From CAZCAC01 sp964496575 (GTDB lineage Bacteria > Planctomycetota > UBA1135 > GCA-002686595): DNA of 48,656 nt. Positions 26,744 through 36,600 of the stretch are shown piece after piece. A model generated the notes under the pieces. It was not told the DNA's origin. It saw only the letters and a list, made by a program, of their open reading frames with translations, and did not search any database. The stretch is from NCBI GenBank assembly GCA_964496575.1, contig CAZCAC010000066.1:1-48656 (forward strand), read 5' to 3'. A program made the position numbers and the translations under genes. Positions within the stretch are counted from its first letter, which is position 1. Each line of letters begins with the position of its first letter.

Positions 26744-27325
26744 TCACTCCTCCTCGGGCTCCGCACCGCCCCCCGAGACTCCGCCGGAGACGATGAACTG
26801 CATCACCTCGGAGGGGTCCGCCTCGACGGCGGTCAGTTGTGTCCGGGGGAAGAGCACGACGTTGCCGGCGAAGTTGTAGGACTGCGGGAAGTAGACGGCG
26901 ACGGAGCCTTCTCGTCCCAACCAGTCGAGATCCTGCCGGGTGATGAACCCGAGCACCTCACCCCCGACCTGCTCGCCTAGAGAGACGAGCACGGGGGTGT
27001 CGAACTTCTTCTTGTCACCGACGAACGCTTCGAGGAGGTCCTTGATGGCGCCGTAGATCAGCTTGACCAGGGGGACCTGCTGGAAGAACTGGTCGATCAG
27101 CTTGACCAGCCAGCGGGCCAGGAAGCTGGAGCCGACCGCGCCGATGATGGTGATCACCACCACCATCAAGGCGATTCCGAGCCCAGGCAGGTGCACCTTG
27201 AAGATGCGGTCGACGTCGACGAGCGAGTCGAGCTTGGTAAACACCCAGAAGAGCAGGTAGATCGTCGCCGCGACGGGCACGACGAAGAGCAGTCCACGGA
27301 AGAAGCTGCGCAGGATCAGTTTCAT
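26744..27325 (-). CDS. DUF502 family membrane protein
   Basis: A 193-residue protein with two N-terminal membrane helices (GLLFVVPVAATIYLLFWVF and GLGIALMVVVITIIGAVGS) and the DUF502 marks QVPLVKLIYGAIKDLLEAF, GEVLGFITRQD and VYFPQSYNFAGNVVLFPR. GGAGGT lies immediately upstream of the ATG, so the start is well supported. DUF502 proteins are widespread in bacteria and plants and have no settled biochemical role. The tail is Gly/Glu-rich. The gene is convergent with the nitroreductase and divergent from the small lipoprotein gene across 136 bp. Confidence 0.93.
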   Translation of the reverse strand: MKLILRSFFRGLLFVVPVAATIYLLFWVFTKLDSLVDVDRIFKVHLPGLGIALMVVVITIIGAVGSSFLARWLVKLIDQFFQQVPLVKLIYGAIKDLLEAFVGDKKKFDTPVLVSLGEQVGGEVLGFITRQDLDWLGREGSVAVYFPQSYNFAGNVVLFPRTQLTAVEADPSEVMQFIVSGGVSGGGAEPEEE

Positions 27326-27461
27326 TTCGACCTCCGGTGGGGAGGATAGGGGCTGGGAGGGCCGGGAGAAAGGAAGGAGCCGACGGGTTCTTGCCCTGCT
27401 CAGCCATTCCTGCTATCCCGCCTTCTCCCGTCCCTCGCGCCGAACGGAGCTCGAATCGCCG

Positions 27462-27806
27462 ATGAAGCACCGGATCCTGATCCTGGCCCTCTCGCTGGTC
27501 GCCCTGCTCACCGCCTGCCGCGGCAACCCGTCCTCGGGTCTCCGGTACTTCACGGTCGAAGGTGCGGTGGAGATCTCGGGCGAGTTCGCCTGGTACGGGG
27601 ACCTCACCCTCTGGGAGGCGGTGATGCAGGCGAAGCCGATCGGGGAGAAGTGTGATCTCAGCCGCGTTCAACTGTACCGCGAGACGGATGGAGAGCCGCT
27701 GACCCTGACCATCGACGTGCAACACATGACCGACACGGGAGACACGACGCTGAACGTGCGGGTCCGCGAGGGGGATGTGATCCGGGTGCCGGTGAAGGTG
27801 GAATAG
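27462..27806 (+). CDS. Small lipoprotein with a single SLBB-like domain
   Basis: A 114-residue protein with a lipoprotein signal (MKHRILILALSLVALLTAC, Cys19). The rest looks like one SLBB-type beta-grasp domain: VEGAVEISGEFAWYGDLTLWEAV, then LTLTIDVQ, and the terminal VREGDVIRVPVKVE that closes SLBB domains in Wza/PelC-like export proteins. The usual poly-export domain is absent and no polysaccharide export genes lie nearby. It is followed at once by a hairpin and by the remnant of an unrelated C-terminal module. Family call moderate. Confidence 0.75.
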   Translation: MKHRILILALSLVALLTACRGNPSSGLRYFTVEGAVEISGEFAWYGDLTLWEAVMQAKPIGEKCDLSRVQLYRETDGEPLTLTIDVQHMTDTGDTTLNVRVREGDVIRVPVKVE

Positions 27807-27829
27807 GCCGGGAAGACCTGTCTCCCGGC
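27807..27829 (+). terminator. Hairpin directly after the SLBB lipoprotein stop codon
   Basis: GCCGGGA (27807-27813) pairs with TCCCGGC (27823-27829) across nine bases, starting one base after the TAG. No T-run follows, so this is a terminator-like stem at best. It overlaps the start of the module remnant below. Confidence 0.35.
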
Positions 27830-28069
27830 ATTCCCTGGGGCGATGGCTTGCGCTGCACCGATGGAGGCCTGAAGCGGCTGCAGGTGCGCTTCGCCGACAG
27901 TGCCGGCTTCAGCCGAACGACGATCGAGATCGGAGCCGCGGGCGGCGCGGTCGCTGGCGACACGCTGCACTACCAGCTGTGGTATCGCAGCACGACTGCC
28001 CCGCCTTGCGGGCCGGGAGTCCACGACTTCAACACGTCCAACGGTTACGTGCTCACGTGGGGACCCTGA
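27809..28069 (+). pseudogene. Orphan C-terminal FCP-type module, remnant of a lost secreted protein
   Basis: The frame reads IPWGDGLRCTDGGLKRLQV, then GDTLHYQLWYRSTTAPP and ends TSNGYVLTWGP before TGA 28067-28069. This aligns with IPFGDGFRCVGGGVHRLGV and QLWYRDP in the protein at 5986. The N-terminal half of the module and any upstream domain are missing, and the frame runs back into the lipoprotein gene without a start of its own (only a TTG at 27848). It is best read as the tail left after a deletion joined the SLBB gene to the end of another gene. It belongs to a branch ending in WGP, not FCP. Expression as a short peptide is unlikely. Confidence 0.7.
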
Positions 28070-28368
28070 TTGAGGCTCGACCTCCGTCGACTGCCAGAGC
28101 TCGCATGTTGCGGGGTGATGTCGACCGGGTGTCGGAGAGCGGAATTCCGGAATGTCGGCTCCTCTTATCCCGGCCGAAGCGGAGAACCGCGGGGCGGCTC
28201 CGGGAGGCCTCGGACCACTGCCAAGGGGGGAGAGGCTCACGGCCCCGGCTCCAGCGGTTGGCGGAATAGCCTGGGTCTCTTATCCTCCAAGGACACCTCG
28301 ACGCCGATGGCGGGAGTCACCGCGTCAACCAGGAACCACCCTCCACCCTCGCTACAAGGAGTGTTCCA
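28070..28368. other. 299-bp gap before the 14-repeat gene, no gene seen
   Basis: No frame here looks like protein. TTGGCG at 28258-28263 and TTATCC at 28280-28285, 16 bases apart, are a weak sigma-70-like pair for the downstream gene. AAGGAG precedes that gene's ATG at good spacing. Confidence 0.35.
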
Positions 28369-31044
28369 ATGCTCGTTACCATCACCACCCTCGCGGCCCT
28401 GACCATTCCGACTCAGGACTGCCACCAGCCGACCGCCGGATTCGGCTCCTACGGCGTCGCCTGGAGCGCCAACGGCGGCAAGGTGTCCGCCATGGCGGTC
28501 TACGACGACGGAGACGGGCCGGCGCTGTACGTCGCCGGCGAGTTCGAGGTGGCCGGCGAGATCCAGGTCGGCTCGATCGCGCGCTTCGACGGCTCGGCCT
28601 GGGAGGCCCTTCCGGGGCCGGGCGGGGCGTCGGTCGTCTCCAATCACGGTTTCGGCATCCAGGCGATGGAGGTGTTCGACGACGGAAGCGGTCCCGCGCT
28701 GTACGTCGCCGGCAGCTTCGAGGAATCGCTCGGCCTCCCTCCCAACGGAATCGCGCGCTGGGACGGGACGACCTGGACCGGGGTCGTCGAGGTGAGCACG
28801 CAGTACGGCGGCTTCTTCGGCGTCACCGACATGCAGGTCTGGGACGACGGCAGCGGTCCGGCGCTCTACTTCGTCGGCACGTTCAACAAGGTCGAGGGAC
28901 AGCCTGCCGCCAGCATCGCGAAGTACACGGGATCGGGCTGGTCGACCGTCGGGGCCGGCTACACCGGATCCCTCGCCAGGGCCATGGCCGTCCACGACGA
29001 CGGCAGCGGCGAGAAGCTCTTCGTCGCCGGATGGAACCACCCCAGCCTGCAGAACGTGCAGGTCTGGGACGGCTCGAGCTGGTCGATCAATCCGGGCGTC
29101 TTCAACAGCGAGATCCTGACCCTGTCCGTCCACGACGCCGGGGGCGGACCCGAGCTCTACGCCGGCGGGTACTTCTCCAGCCCAGGCGATGGGGTGGCCC
29201 GCTGGGACGGCTTGAGCTGGTCAGGAGTCGGCGCTGGGCTGCAGCTCTTCCCGTGGTCGCTGACCACCTTCGACGACGGGACCGGAACGCAGCTGTACGC
29301 GGTGGGGCAGAGCTACTCCGTCCCGCCTCCGGGCTGGGAGATCCGGGCTGCTCGCTGGAACGGCTCGAGCTGGGAGTACCTTGGCCTGGGGCTGTCCGCC
29401 TCCGCCTACACCTCGCTGGTCTTCGACGACGGCTCCGGACCGGAGCTGTTCGTCGGCGGCAGCTTCATTCACGCGGGGGATAAGCGCGTCGATCACGTGG
29501 CGAAGTGGACCTCAGCCGGTTGGGATGGCATCTACGAGAGCGAAGGGTTCGTCGGTCCCTCGAAGGCGATGACCGTGTTCGACGACGGGACCGGGCCGGC
29601 GCTCTACGCGGCGGGGGGCAGGGCCTACGTCAACTCCGGGGGCGGACAGATCGCCCGGGACTCCGTGGTGCGCTGGACGGGGAGCGACTGGACGCAGATC
29701 GGTGAGCACCTGGTGGGCACCGTGAGCTCCCTGGAGGTCTTCGATGCCGGCGGCGGCTCACGGCTGTACGTGGGCGGAGGCCTGAGCACCATCGGCGGCG
29801 TGACCTTGAACGGCATCGCGTGCTGGAATGGATCGACCTGGGAGCCGCTGGGCGGAGGCCTCACCCGCACCAGTGGCTATGCGGGATCGGTCGACGACCT
29901 GGAGGTCCACGACTTCGGAGCCGGCCCGCGGCTGGTCGTTGCCGGCAAGTTCGATTTCGCCGACGGCGTCGCGGCCGGAAACGTGGCTATCTGGGACGGG
30001 ACCGCGTGGTCGGCGATCGGCAGCGGGATGAACGACACGGTACGCGGGCTGGCCGTCTTCGACGACGGGGTCACTGGCCCGCTGCTCTACGCCGGGGGTG
30101 ACTTCGAGTCCGCCGATGGCGTACTGGCCGATCACCTCGCGCGCTGGACCGGGAGCGCGTGGGTCCCATTCGGGACCGGCGCCAACCGGGACGTGTACGT
30201 GCTCGAGACGATCGACCTGGGTAGCGGCCCGAAGCTCTACGCCGGGGGACGCTTCTACATCATCGGCGGCATCTGGGCCGAGCAGATCGCCTGCTTCGAC
30301 GGGTCGAGCTGGGAGGGGGTGGCCGAAGGAGCCGCCGGCCTGAGCGGCATCGTCGACGCGATCGGGTCCTACGACGAGGGTCGGGGACCCGAGCTGATCG
30401 CCGGCGGGAGGTTCTCCAGCGCCGGCGGCAAGCCGATCGCTTATCTCGCGCGCTGGGACGGCGCGGCGTGGAACGCCTTCTCGGCTCCTCCGAGCAGCCG
30501 GGTCGAGGCGTTCCAGGTCTTCGACGACGGCACCGGGGTCGGCCCGGCCCTGTTCGTGGGAGGGCACTTCGACTCCTTCGGCGACACGGTCTCGATGTGC
30601 GTGGCGCGGTGGGCGCCGGTTTGTCCCTGTGACCCGGCCGTCTACTGCACGGCGCAGGTCAACTCCCAGGGCTGCACGCCGTCGATCTACACCATCGGCT
30701 CGCCCAGCATGCAGGTCAACACGCTTCGCGTGAACGTGGCGAACGTCATCAACCAGCAGTTCGGCTTCCTCTTCTGGGGCCGCGGGCCGCGGGAGGTGCC
30801 GCTCCTGGGCGGCTGGCTGTGCGTCGCTCCTCCCATCGTGCGCACGCCGGTGCAGTTCAGCGACGGCAATCCGCCACCCGACGATTGCTCGGGGAGCTTC
30901 GCCTTCCACTTCCACCGGGCCTACGCCCTCTCCAAGGGACTGGCCGCCGGGGATTGGGTCTACGCCCAGTACTGGTCGCGCGATCCCGCCGACCCGACGG
31001 GCAGTAATCTGAGCGACGCGGTTCGCTTCCTGCTCTGCCCCTGA
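28369..31044 (+). CDS. Secreted protein of 14 propeller-like repeats with a divergent C-terminal FCP module
   Basis: An 891-residue protein. AAGGAG lies 8 bases before ATG 28369. The leader (MLVTITTLAALTIPTQDC) is short and lacks basic residues, so signal cleavage is uncertain. Residues about 30-750 hold 14 repeats of about 50 residues with the pattern VFDDGSGPALYVGG.F...IARWDGSSW..LG.G; I counted the DDG-type cores one by one. The pattern resembles Rax2/kelch-like blades often seen in planctomycetes; 14 units would suit two seven-bladed propellers. From residue 759 (YCTAQVNSQG) it ends in a diverged FCP module (GGWLCV, YWSRDPADP, NLSDAVRFLLCP). Likely a surface or matrix protein; no catalytic residues seen. 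Its repeats are well conserved at DNA level, so assembly errors within them are possible. Confidence 0.85.
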   Translation: MLVTITTLAALTIPTQDCHQPTAGFGSYGVAWSANGGKVSAMAVYDDGDGPALYVAGEFEVAGEIQVGSIARFDGSAWEALPGPGGASVVSNHGFGIQAMEVFDDGSGPALYVAGSFEESLGLPPNGIARWDGTTWTGVVEVSTQYGGFFGVTDMQVWDDGSGPALYFVGTFNKVEGQPAASIAKYTGSGWSTVGAGYTGSLARAMAVHDDGSGEKLFVAGWNHPSLQNVQVWDGSSWSINPGVFNSEILTLSVHDAGGGPELYAGGYFSSPGDGVARWDGLSWSGVGAGLQLFPWSLTTFDDGTGTQLYAVGQSYSVPPPGWEIRAARWNGSSWEYLGLGLSASAYTSLVFDDGSGPELFVGGSFIHAGDKRVDHVAKWTSAGWDGIYESEGFVGPSKAMTVFDDGTGPALYAAGGRAYVNSGGGQIARDSVVRWTGSDWTQIGEHLVGTVSSLEVFDAGGGSRLYVGGGLSTIGGVTLNGIACWNGSTWEPLGGGLTRTSGYAGSVDDLEVHDFGAGPRLVVAGKFDFADGVAAGNVAIWDGTAWSAIGSGMNDTVRGLAVFDDGVTGPLLYAGGDFESADGVLADHLARWTGSAWVPFGTGANRDVYVLETIDLGSGPKLYAGGRFYIIGGIWAEQIACFDGSSWEGVAEGAAGLSGIVDAIGSYDEGRGPELIAGGRFSSAGGKPIAYLARWDGAAWNAFSAPPSSRVEAFQVFDDGTGVGPALFVGGHFDSFGDTVSMCVARWAPVCPCDPAVYCTAQVNSQGCTPSIYTIGSPSMQVNTLRVNVANVINQQFGFLFWGRGPREVPLLGGWLCVAPPIVRTPVQFSDGNPPPDDCSGSFAFHFHRAYALSKGLAAGDWVYAQYWSRDPADPTGSNLSDAVRFLLCP

Positions 31045-31066
31045 GGTGGGGACGACGCCCTCACCT
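31044..31066 (+). terminator. Terminator-like hairpin at the end of the 14-repeat gene
   Basis: AGGTGGGG (31044-31051) pairs with CCCTCACCT (31058-31066) with one bulged T, loop ACGACG. It begins at the last base of the stop codon. No clear T-run follows. Confidence 0.4.
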
Positions 31067-31264
31067 GCCTGCCGTTTCGATCACCGGCAGCTCGACGAAC
31101 GAGGCCCACGCCGCGTTCCGCGCCACCCGGAGGGGCAATTCTGTGAATGTGAACCTGGTTCGGTATCCCTTCTACCAGCCGTTTTGACCACGAACTACAC
31201 TCGGGCGACCGAAGGGACCATGGACTGATCGAGGCAGACACCACACACGTTCACGGAAACGACC

Positions 31265-32665
31265 ATGTCGAAGGGACTCTCACGAATCACGATCTTCACC
31301 TTCCTCATCGCCGTGGCCATTCCCTTCGTCAGCCCTCCGGTCGCGTTCTCGGCCGCGGGCGGCGACGAGCGGCCGAACGTGTTGTTCATCGTGGTGGACG
31401 ACCTGAACGATTGGGTCAGCTGCCTGGGCGGTCATCCCGACACGAGATCTCCACATATCGACGCCCTGGCGGCCCGTGGCGTGCTCTTCGAGCGAGCATA
31501 CTGCGCGGCGCCCGCATGCAATCCTTCGCGAGCCGCCTTGCTCACCGGAATCGCTCCGTATCAGTCGGGTGTGTATCTGAACCAGCAACCGTGGCGGCCG
31601 GCAATGCCCGATGCCGTGACGCTTCCGAAGCACTTCATGAATCATGGCTATGCCGTTTTCGGATGCGGGAAGATCTTCCACGGAGGACGCAATGACGCCG
31701 CGTCCTGGCATGAATACTACGACCGGCCGGGCGATCCCAACCCGCCGCGCCGCCCGGTGAACGGCATCCCCAACACGGGCCACTTCGATTGGGGACCAGT
31801 TGACGCGAGCGACGACGAGATGGGCGATCACCAGGTCGTCGACTGGGCCATCGACAAGTTGAAGCAGAAGCACGACAAACCCCTGTTTCTGGCCTGCGGC
31901 CCATTCCGCCCGCACCTTCCGTGGTACGTACCACGAAAGTACTTCGACATTTACCCACTCGACAAGATCACACTGCCCACCGTCAAGAACGACGATTTGG
32001 ACGACGTGCCACCGATCGGAGTCCAGATGGCTCGGCCCAGCGTCGATCACCGCAAGGTCATCGAAACAGGTAACTACCGCAAGGCAGTACAGGGCTATCT
32101 GGCGAGTATCGCCTTTGCCGACGCCCAGGTAGGCCGGCTGATTGCAGCCCTCGACCAGAGCGACTACGCCGACAATACCATCATCGTCTTCTTCGGAGAC
32201 CACGGTTGGCATCTCGGCGAAAAGCTGCACTGGCGGAAGTTCTCGCTGTGGGAGGAGGCTGATCGGGCACCATTACTGATGGTCGTGCCGGGCGTGACCG
32301 AACCCGACGGACGATGCCCACGCCCGGTGTCGTTCATGGACATCTATCCCACGCTGGCCGACCTGTGCGGTCTGCCGGTTGGCGAGCACCTCGTGGGTCA
32401 AACGCTCCGACCGTTGCTGGAAGATCCGAAGAGCGACCACGAATCACCGGCCATCACCACGCTCGGGCGCAAGAACCATGCCGTTCGCAGTCAGCGGTAC
32501 CGGTACATCCGCTACAGCGATGGCACGGAGGAGCTGTACGATCACGACAGCGATCCCATGGAGTGGACCAACGTCGCCGGCGATCCCATCCATGAGGCCG
32601 CGAAAAGGGAGCTCGCCAGATGGCTACCCCGGCAGGATGCGGACGAGGCTGAGTGGGATAAGTAA
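31265..32665 (+). CDS. Iduronate-2-sulfatase-like sulfatase, exported; atypical composition
   Basis: A 466-residue protein with a signal peptide (to about residue 31). The formylglycine signature CNPSRAALLTG starts at Cys85, which a maturase must oxidise. Metal ligands fit the alkaline-phosphatase-like fold (VVDDLNDW early; FFGDHGWHLGEKLHW late), and the overall pattern is that of iduronate-2-sulfatase-like planctomycete enzymes. They remove sulfate esters from sulfated sugars. The gene is visibly less GC-rich than its neighbours: bases 31921-31980 hold 30 G+C of 60 by hand count, against 41 of 60 at 33841-33900. Codons such as AAA, ACA and TTT are frequent. I infer arrival from a lower-GC relative. 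No repeat or integrase marks the edges. Confidence 0.93.
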   Translation: MSKGLSRITIFTFLIAVAIPFVSPPVAFSAAGGDERPNVLFIVVDDLNDWVSCLGGHPDTRSPHIDALAARGVLFERAYCAAPACNPSRAALLTGIAPYQSGVYLNQQPWRPAMPDAVTLPKHFMNHGYAVFGCGKIFHGGRNDAASWHEYYDRPGDPNPPRRPVNGIPNTGHFDWGPVDASDDEMGDHQVVDWAIDKLKQKHDKPLFLACGPFRPHLPWYVPRKYFDIYPLDKITLPTVKNDDLDDVPPIGVQMARPSVDHRKVIETGNYRKAVQGYLASIAFADAQVGRLIAALDQSDYADNTIIVFFGDHGWHLGEKLHWRKFSLWEEADRAPLLMVVPGVTEPDGRCPRPVSFMDIYPTLADLCGLPVGEHLVGQTLRPLLEDPKSDHESPAITTLGRKNHAVRSQRYRYIRYSDGTEELYDHDSDPMEWTNVAGDPIHEAAKRELARWLPRQDADEAEWDK

Positions 32666-32926
32666 CCGCGTTCCCCGCCGCCAGTTCCGTGATCCGGGGG
32701 GCATCACCGTGATCTCGAGAACTCGGTAGTGGCGGAGGAGAACGCGATTCCGTAGCTCGAGGGAGAGGTATTGTCGCCGGCAATGGCATTCTCGCAGCGG
32801 TAGCGACGGAATCGGTGAGACCGCCTCGCTTCTGCAACCTCGGTCGATGGGTTGGGTAGGATCACAGCGACCCCCCGCTCTCCCTCCGAGAAGCCGATCG
32901 ACTCGCCCCCGAGTCCTCCGCCCACG

Positions 32927-33598
32927 ATGAGCCTCCGCCCCCCGCTCCTCGCCCTCGTCGCGCTCGTCTTCATGACCGCGCCGGCCGTCGCGGACGAGAC
33001 CGACGCGTTCGAGGGGCTGAGCTTCGCCCTGGTGCTGGTCGAGGAGTGGCGGCTCGCCGAGGAGGCGGCCTCGGTCTGCGACGCGGTGCCGAGTGCGGGG
33101 CTCTCGCCCGCTGACGAGCGCCTCCGTGTTCGCGTCCGGCGCTCGATCGAGCGGCAGCAGGCCTTCGGTGCGGGGATGAAGGCGTATCGGAGCAAGGAGA
33201 ACGAGAAGGCGCTGGTCTCACTTCGTCGGGCGTACGACCTGCTCGATGCTTCCGAACCGTCGCTGGATCCCGGGCTGGCCGTCGAGATCTGCTACTGGCT
33301 GGGGCGAACGCTTCAGCGCCTCGATCGCCAGCGTGAGGCCAGCGATGCCTTCCGGGAAGGGTGTACGACGTGGGCCGGGGAGTCCGATTTCACCGAGTAC
33401 GTCCAGGCGGATTACTACCGGTCCGCGCGGGCCGCGGCGGTGCGCGCTCCGGAGGATCTCGTGCTTCGCGCTCGGTATGAGGAGGCGGCGGCCTACCTCG
33501 AGGTCGCCGAGGCGACCTTCCCGGATCACCACCCGGGCTGGGAGTTCGACCTCGAGCTGGACTTCGCCCGGGAAGAACTGCGCGAGAGAGAGCGATGA
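32927..33598 (+). CDS. Small exported helical-repeat protein, possibly TPR-like
   Basis: ATG 32927 opens a signal peptide (MSLRPPLLALVALVFMTAPAVADE); an upstream in-frame ATG at 32852 would only add a Pro/Ser-rich leader. The 223-residue product is mostly amphipathic helix, with two or three tetratricopeptide-like pairs (YRSKENEKALVSLRRAYDLL, then CYWLGRTLQRLDRQREASDAFREG). TPR proteins mediate protein contacts; no partner is visible. The helicase gene starts 42 bp downstream and may share its transcript, but the two products would act in different compartments. Family call tentative. Confidence 0.72.
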   Translation: MSLRPPLLALVALVFMTAPAVADETDAFEGLSFALVLVEEWRLAEEAASVCDAVPSAGLSPADERLRVRVRRSIERQQAFGAGMKAYRSKENEKALVSLRRAYDLLDASEPSLDPGLAVEICYWLGRTLQRLDRQREASDAFREGCTTWAGESDFTEYVQADYYRSARAAAVRAPEDLVLRARYEEAAAYLEVAEATFPDHHPGWEFDLELDFAREELRERER

Positions 33599-33640
33599 GT
33601 CGGTACTGACCGAGGGCGGGTAGACTGGTCGGCTCGCCCG

Positions 33641-36600
33641 ATGCACGACCTCGGCCCCCACACCCGAACCTGGTTCGAAGCGACCTTCCCCGCCCCGACG
33701 GAGGTGCAGTCTCGTGGCTGGGCGAAGATCGCCGCCGGGGAGCACGCGCTGCTCGTCGCGCCGACCGGTTCGGGCAAGACCCTGGCCGCCTTCCTGCAGG
33801 CGATCGATCGAGTCGCGAGCCTGCCCGCGGGCGCGCCGCCGGGAGTGCGAGTCGTCTACGTCTCGCCGCTGAAGGCGCTGGTCGCCGACGTCGAGCGCAA
33901 CCTCCGCGCGCCCCTCGCCGAAATCCGCGCCGCCGCCGAGCGGGCGGGGAGCTCGCTGCGCGAGGTGCGGGTCGACGTGCGCACCGGCGACACGCCGCAG
34001 CGTGAACGACAGCGCCAGTCGCGAAACCCCGGCGAGATCCTGGTGACGACCCCCGAGTCGCTCTTTCTGATCCTCGGCTCGAAGCAGGGCGCGACCCTCG
34101 CGACCGTCACCACGATCATCGTCGACGAGATCCACGCGATGGCCGCGACCAAGCGCGGCGTCCACCTGGCCCTCTCCCTCGAGCGGCTGGCCGAGGTGGC
34201 GGCCGTCGATCCCCAGCGCATCGGCCTGTCGGCGACGGTGCGCCCGCTCGAGGAGATCGCGCGGTTCCTCGGCGGAGAACGGCCGGTCGCCATCGTCGAC
34301 ACCTCGGCGCGGCCGAACTTCGAGGTGTCCATTCGCGTGCCCGTGCCGGACATGGAGCACGTGCCGCCCCCGCCTGGCGCGACGGACGAGAAGACGCCAA
34401 CCGGGAAGCCCGCCCCCGCGGCGATCCCCGGCATGGGCTCCGGCGACCGCGAGCGGGGCCTGTGGCCTGCGATCTACCCCGAGCTGCTCGAGGCGATCCG
34501 GTCGGCGCGATCGACGATCCTCTTTGTCAACAGCCGCGGCCTGTGCGAGCGGCTGGTGCAGCGCCTGAACGAGCTGGCGGGCGAAGAGCTGGTCCTCGCG
34601 CACCACGGCAGCGTCTCCCACGAGAAGCGCGCGGTGATCGAGGACTCGCTCAAGCGCGGCGGGGTCAAGGGCCTCGTCGCGACCAGCTCGCTCGAGCTCG
34701 GCATCGACATGGGCGCGGTCGACCAGGTGCTGCTCGTCGAGTCGCCGGGGTCGGTGGCGCGCGGACTCCAACGCGTCGGGCGCGCCGGGCACGCGGTGGG
34801 GGAGACGAGTCGCGGCGTGATCTTCCCCAAGTTCAAGGGCGACCTGCTCGAGGCCGCGGTGGTGCTGCAGCGGATGCTCGAGGGAGAGATCGAGGCGCTG
34901 CAGGTTCCCGACAACTGCCTCGACGTGCTCGCCCAGCAGCTCGTCGCGATGTGCTGCGAGGCGCCACGCACTCCCTCGGAGCTTTCCCGCATCGTGCGCC
35001 GGGCCCGACCCTACCGCGAGCTCTCCGAGCGCTCGCTGGACGAGGTGCTCGAGATGCTCTCGGGGCGCTACCCGAGCACCGAGCTGGCCGACCTGCGGCC
35101 GCGCCTGCGCTGGGATCGCGCCGCCGACCTCCTGTCGGCTCGCCCCGGCGCGGCGATGACCTCGCGGATGAACGCGGGCACGATTCCCGATCGCGGTGCG
35201 TTCGGCGTTCACCTCGGCGATGATGGGCCGCGCATCGGTGAGCTCGACGAGGAGATGGTCTTCGAGACGCGCAACGGGGATCGCATCCTGCTCGGCGCCT
35301 CGACCTGGCTCGTCGAGTCGATCGACAGCAATCGCGTGATCGTCTCGCCGGCGCCCGGCGAGCCGGGGCGTCTGCCCTTCTGGAAGGGCGAGGGGCCGGG
35401 GCGGCCGCTCGAGCTCGGCCTCGCGATCGGGGCCTTCATGCGCGAGCTGGGCGTCGGCTCGCAGGAGGAGGTCCGGGAGCGACTCCGCGCTCACCTGCCG
35501 CTCGACGAGAACGCCGCGATCAACCTCGCCGACTACCTCGTCACCCAGCGCGAGCACTGCGGTGCCCTGCCGACCGATCGCGCCGTCACCGTCGAGCGCT
35601 TCCGCGACGAGCTGGGCGACTGGCGCGTCTGCATCCTCACGCCCTTCGGCACGCGCGTGCACGCGCCGTGGGCGATGGCGCTCGAGCGACGGCTCTCCGA
35701 CCGCGCCGGGATCGAGCTCTCGATGCTGTCCTGCGACGACGGGATCGTCATGCGCTTCGCGGACACCGAGGAGCTGCCCGCGACCGCGGAGCTGTTCCCC
35801 GATCCGGAGGAGCTCGAGGAGCTGCTGACCGAACAGCTCGGCAGCACCTCGCTGTTCGCCTCCCTCTTCCGCGAGAACGCGGTGCGCTCGCTGCTGGTGA
35901 CGCGTCGCCGCCCGGACCAGCGCAGCCCCCTCTGGGCCCAGCGGCGCAAGGCGCGCAGGCTCCTGGCCGTGGTCCAGCGCTACCCGAGCTTCCCGGTGGT
36001 GCTCGAGACCTACCGCCAGGCGATGAAGGACGTCTTCGATCTCGACGGGCTGCGCTCGATCCTCGGCGGCGTGCGCGACCGCACCGTGTGCGTCGACGAC
36101 GTCGAGACGCGCAGCCCCTCGCCCTTTGCGCGCTCGGTGGTTTTCGCCCACGTGGCCGCCTACCTCTACGACGGCGACTCGCCGGTCGCCGAGCGCAAGG
36201 CGCAGGCGCTGACCCTCGATCGCGAGATGCTGCGCGAGCTGCTCGGTCAGGCGGAGCTGCGGGAGCTGCTCGACGGCGAGGTGATCGAGCAGCTCGAAGA
36301 GTCGCTCTCCGCGCGCGAGGAGGGGCGGCGGGCGCGTGATCGCGACGAGCTGGCCGACCTCCTGCGGCGGCTCGGGGACCTGTCGGTGGAGGAGGCGGCG
36401 CAGCGCGTCGAGGCGCCGGGCGAGCTCTCGAGCTGGTTCGAGGAGCTCGAGTCCGAGCGCCGCGCGGTGCGCGTGACCGTCGCGGAGGAGGAGCGCTGGA
36501 TCGCCGCCGACGAGGCGGGGCTCTACCGGGACGCCCTCGGCTGCACCCCGCCCGGCGACCTGCCGCCCGACTTCCTCGAGGCGAGCGAGCGCCCGCTGGA

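Noticed and set aside
31045..32926. A genomic island or insertion sequence carrying the low-GC sulfatase
   Set aside because: No transposase, integrase, terminal inverted repeats or target duplication found by eye.
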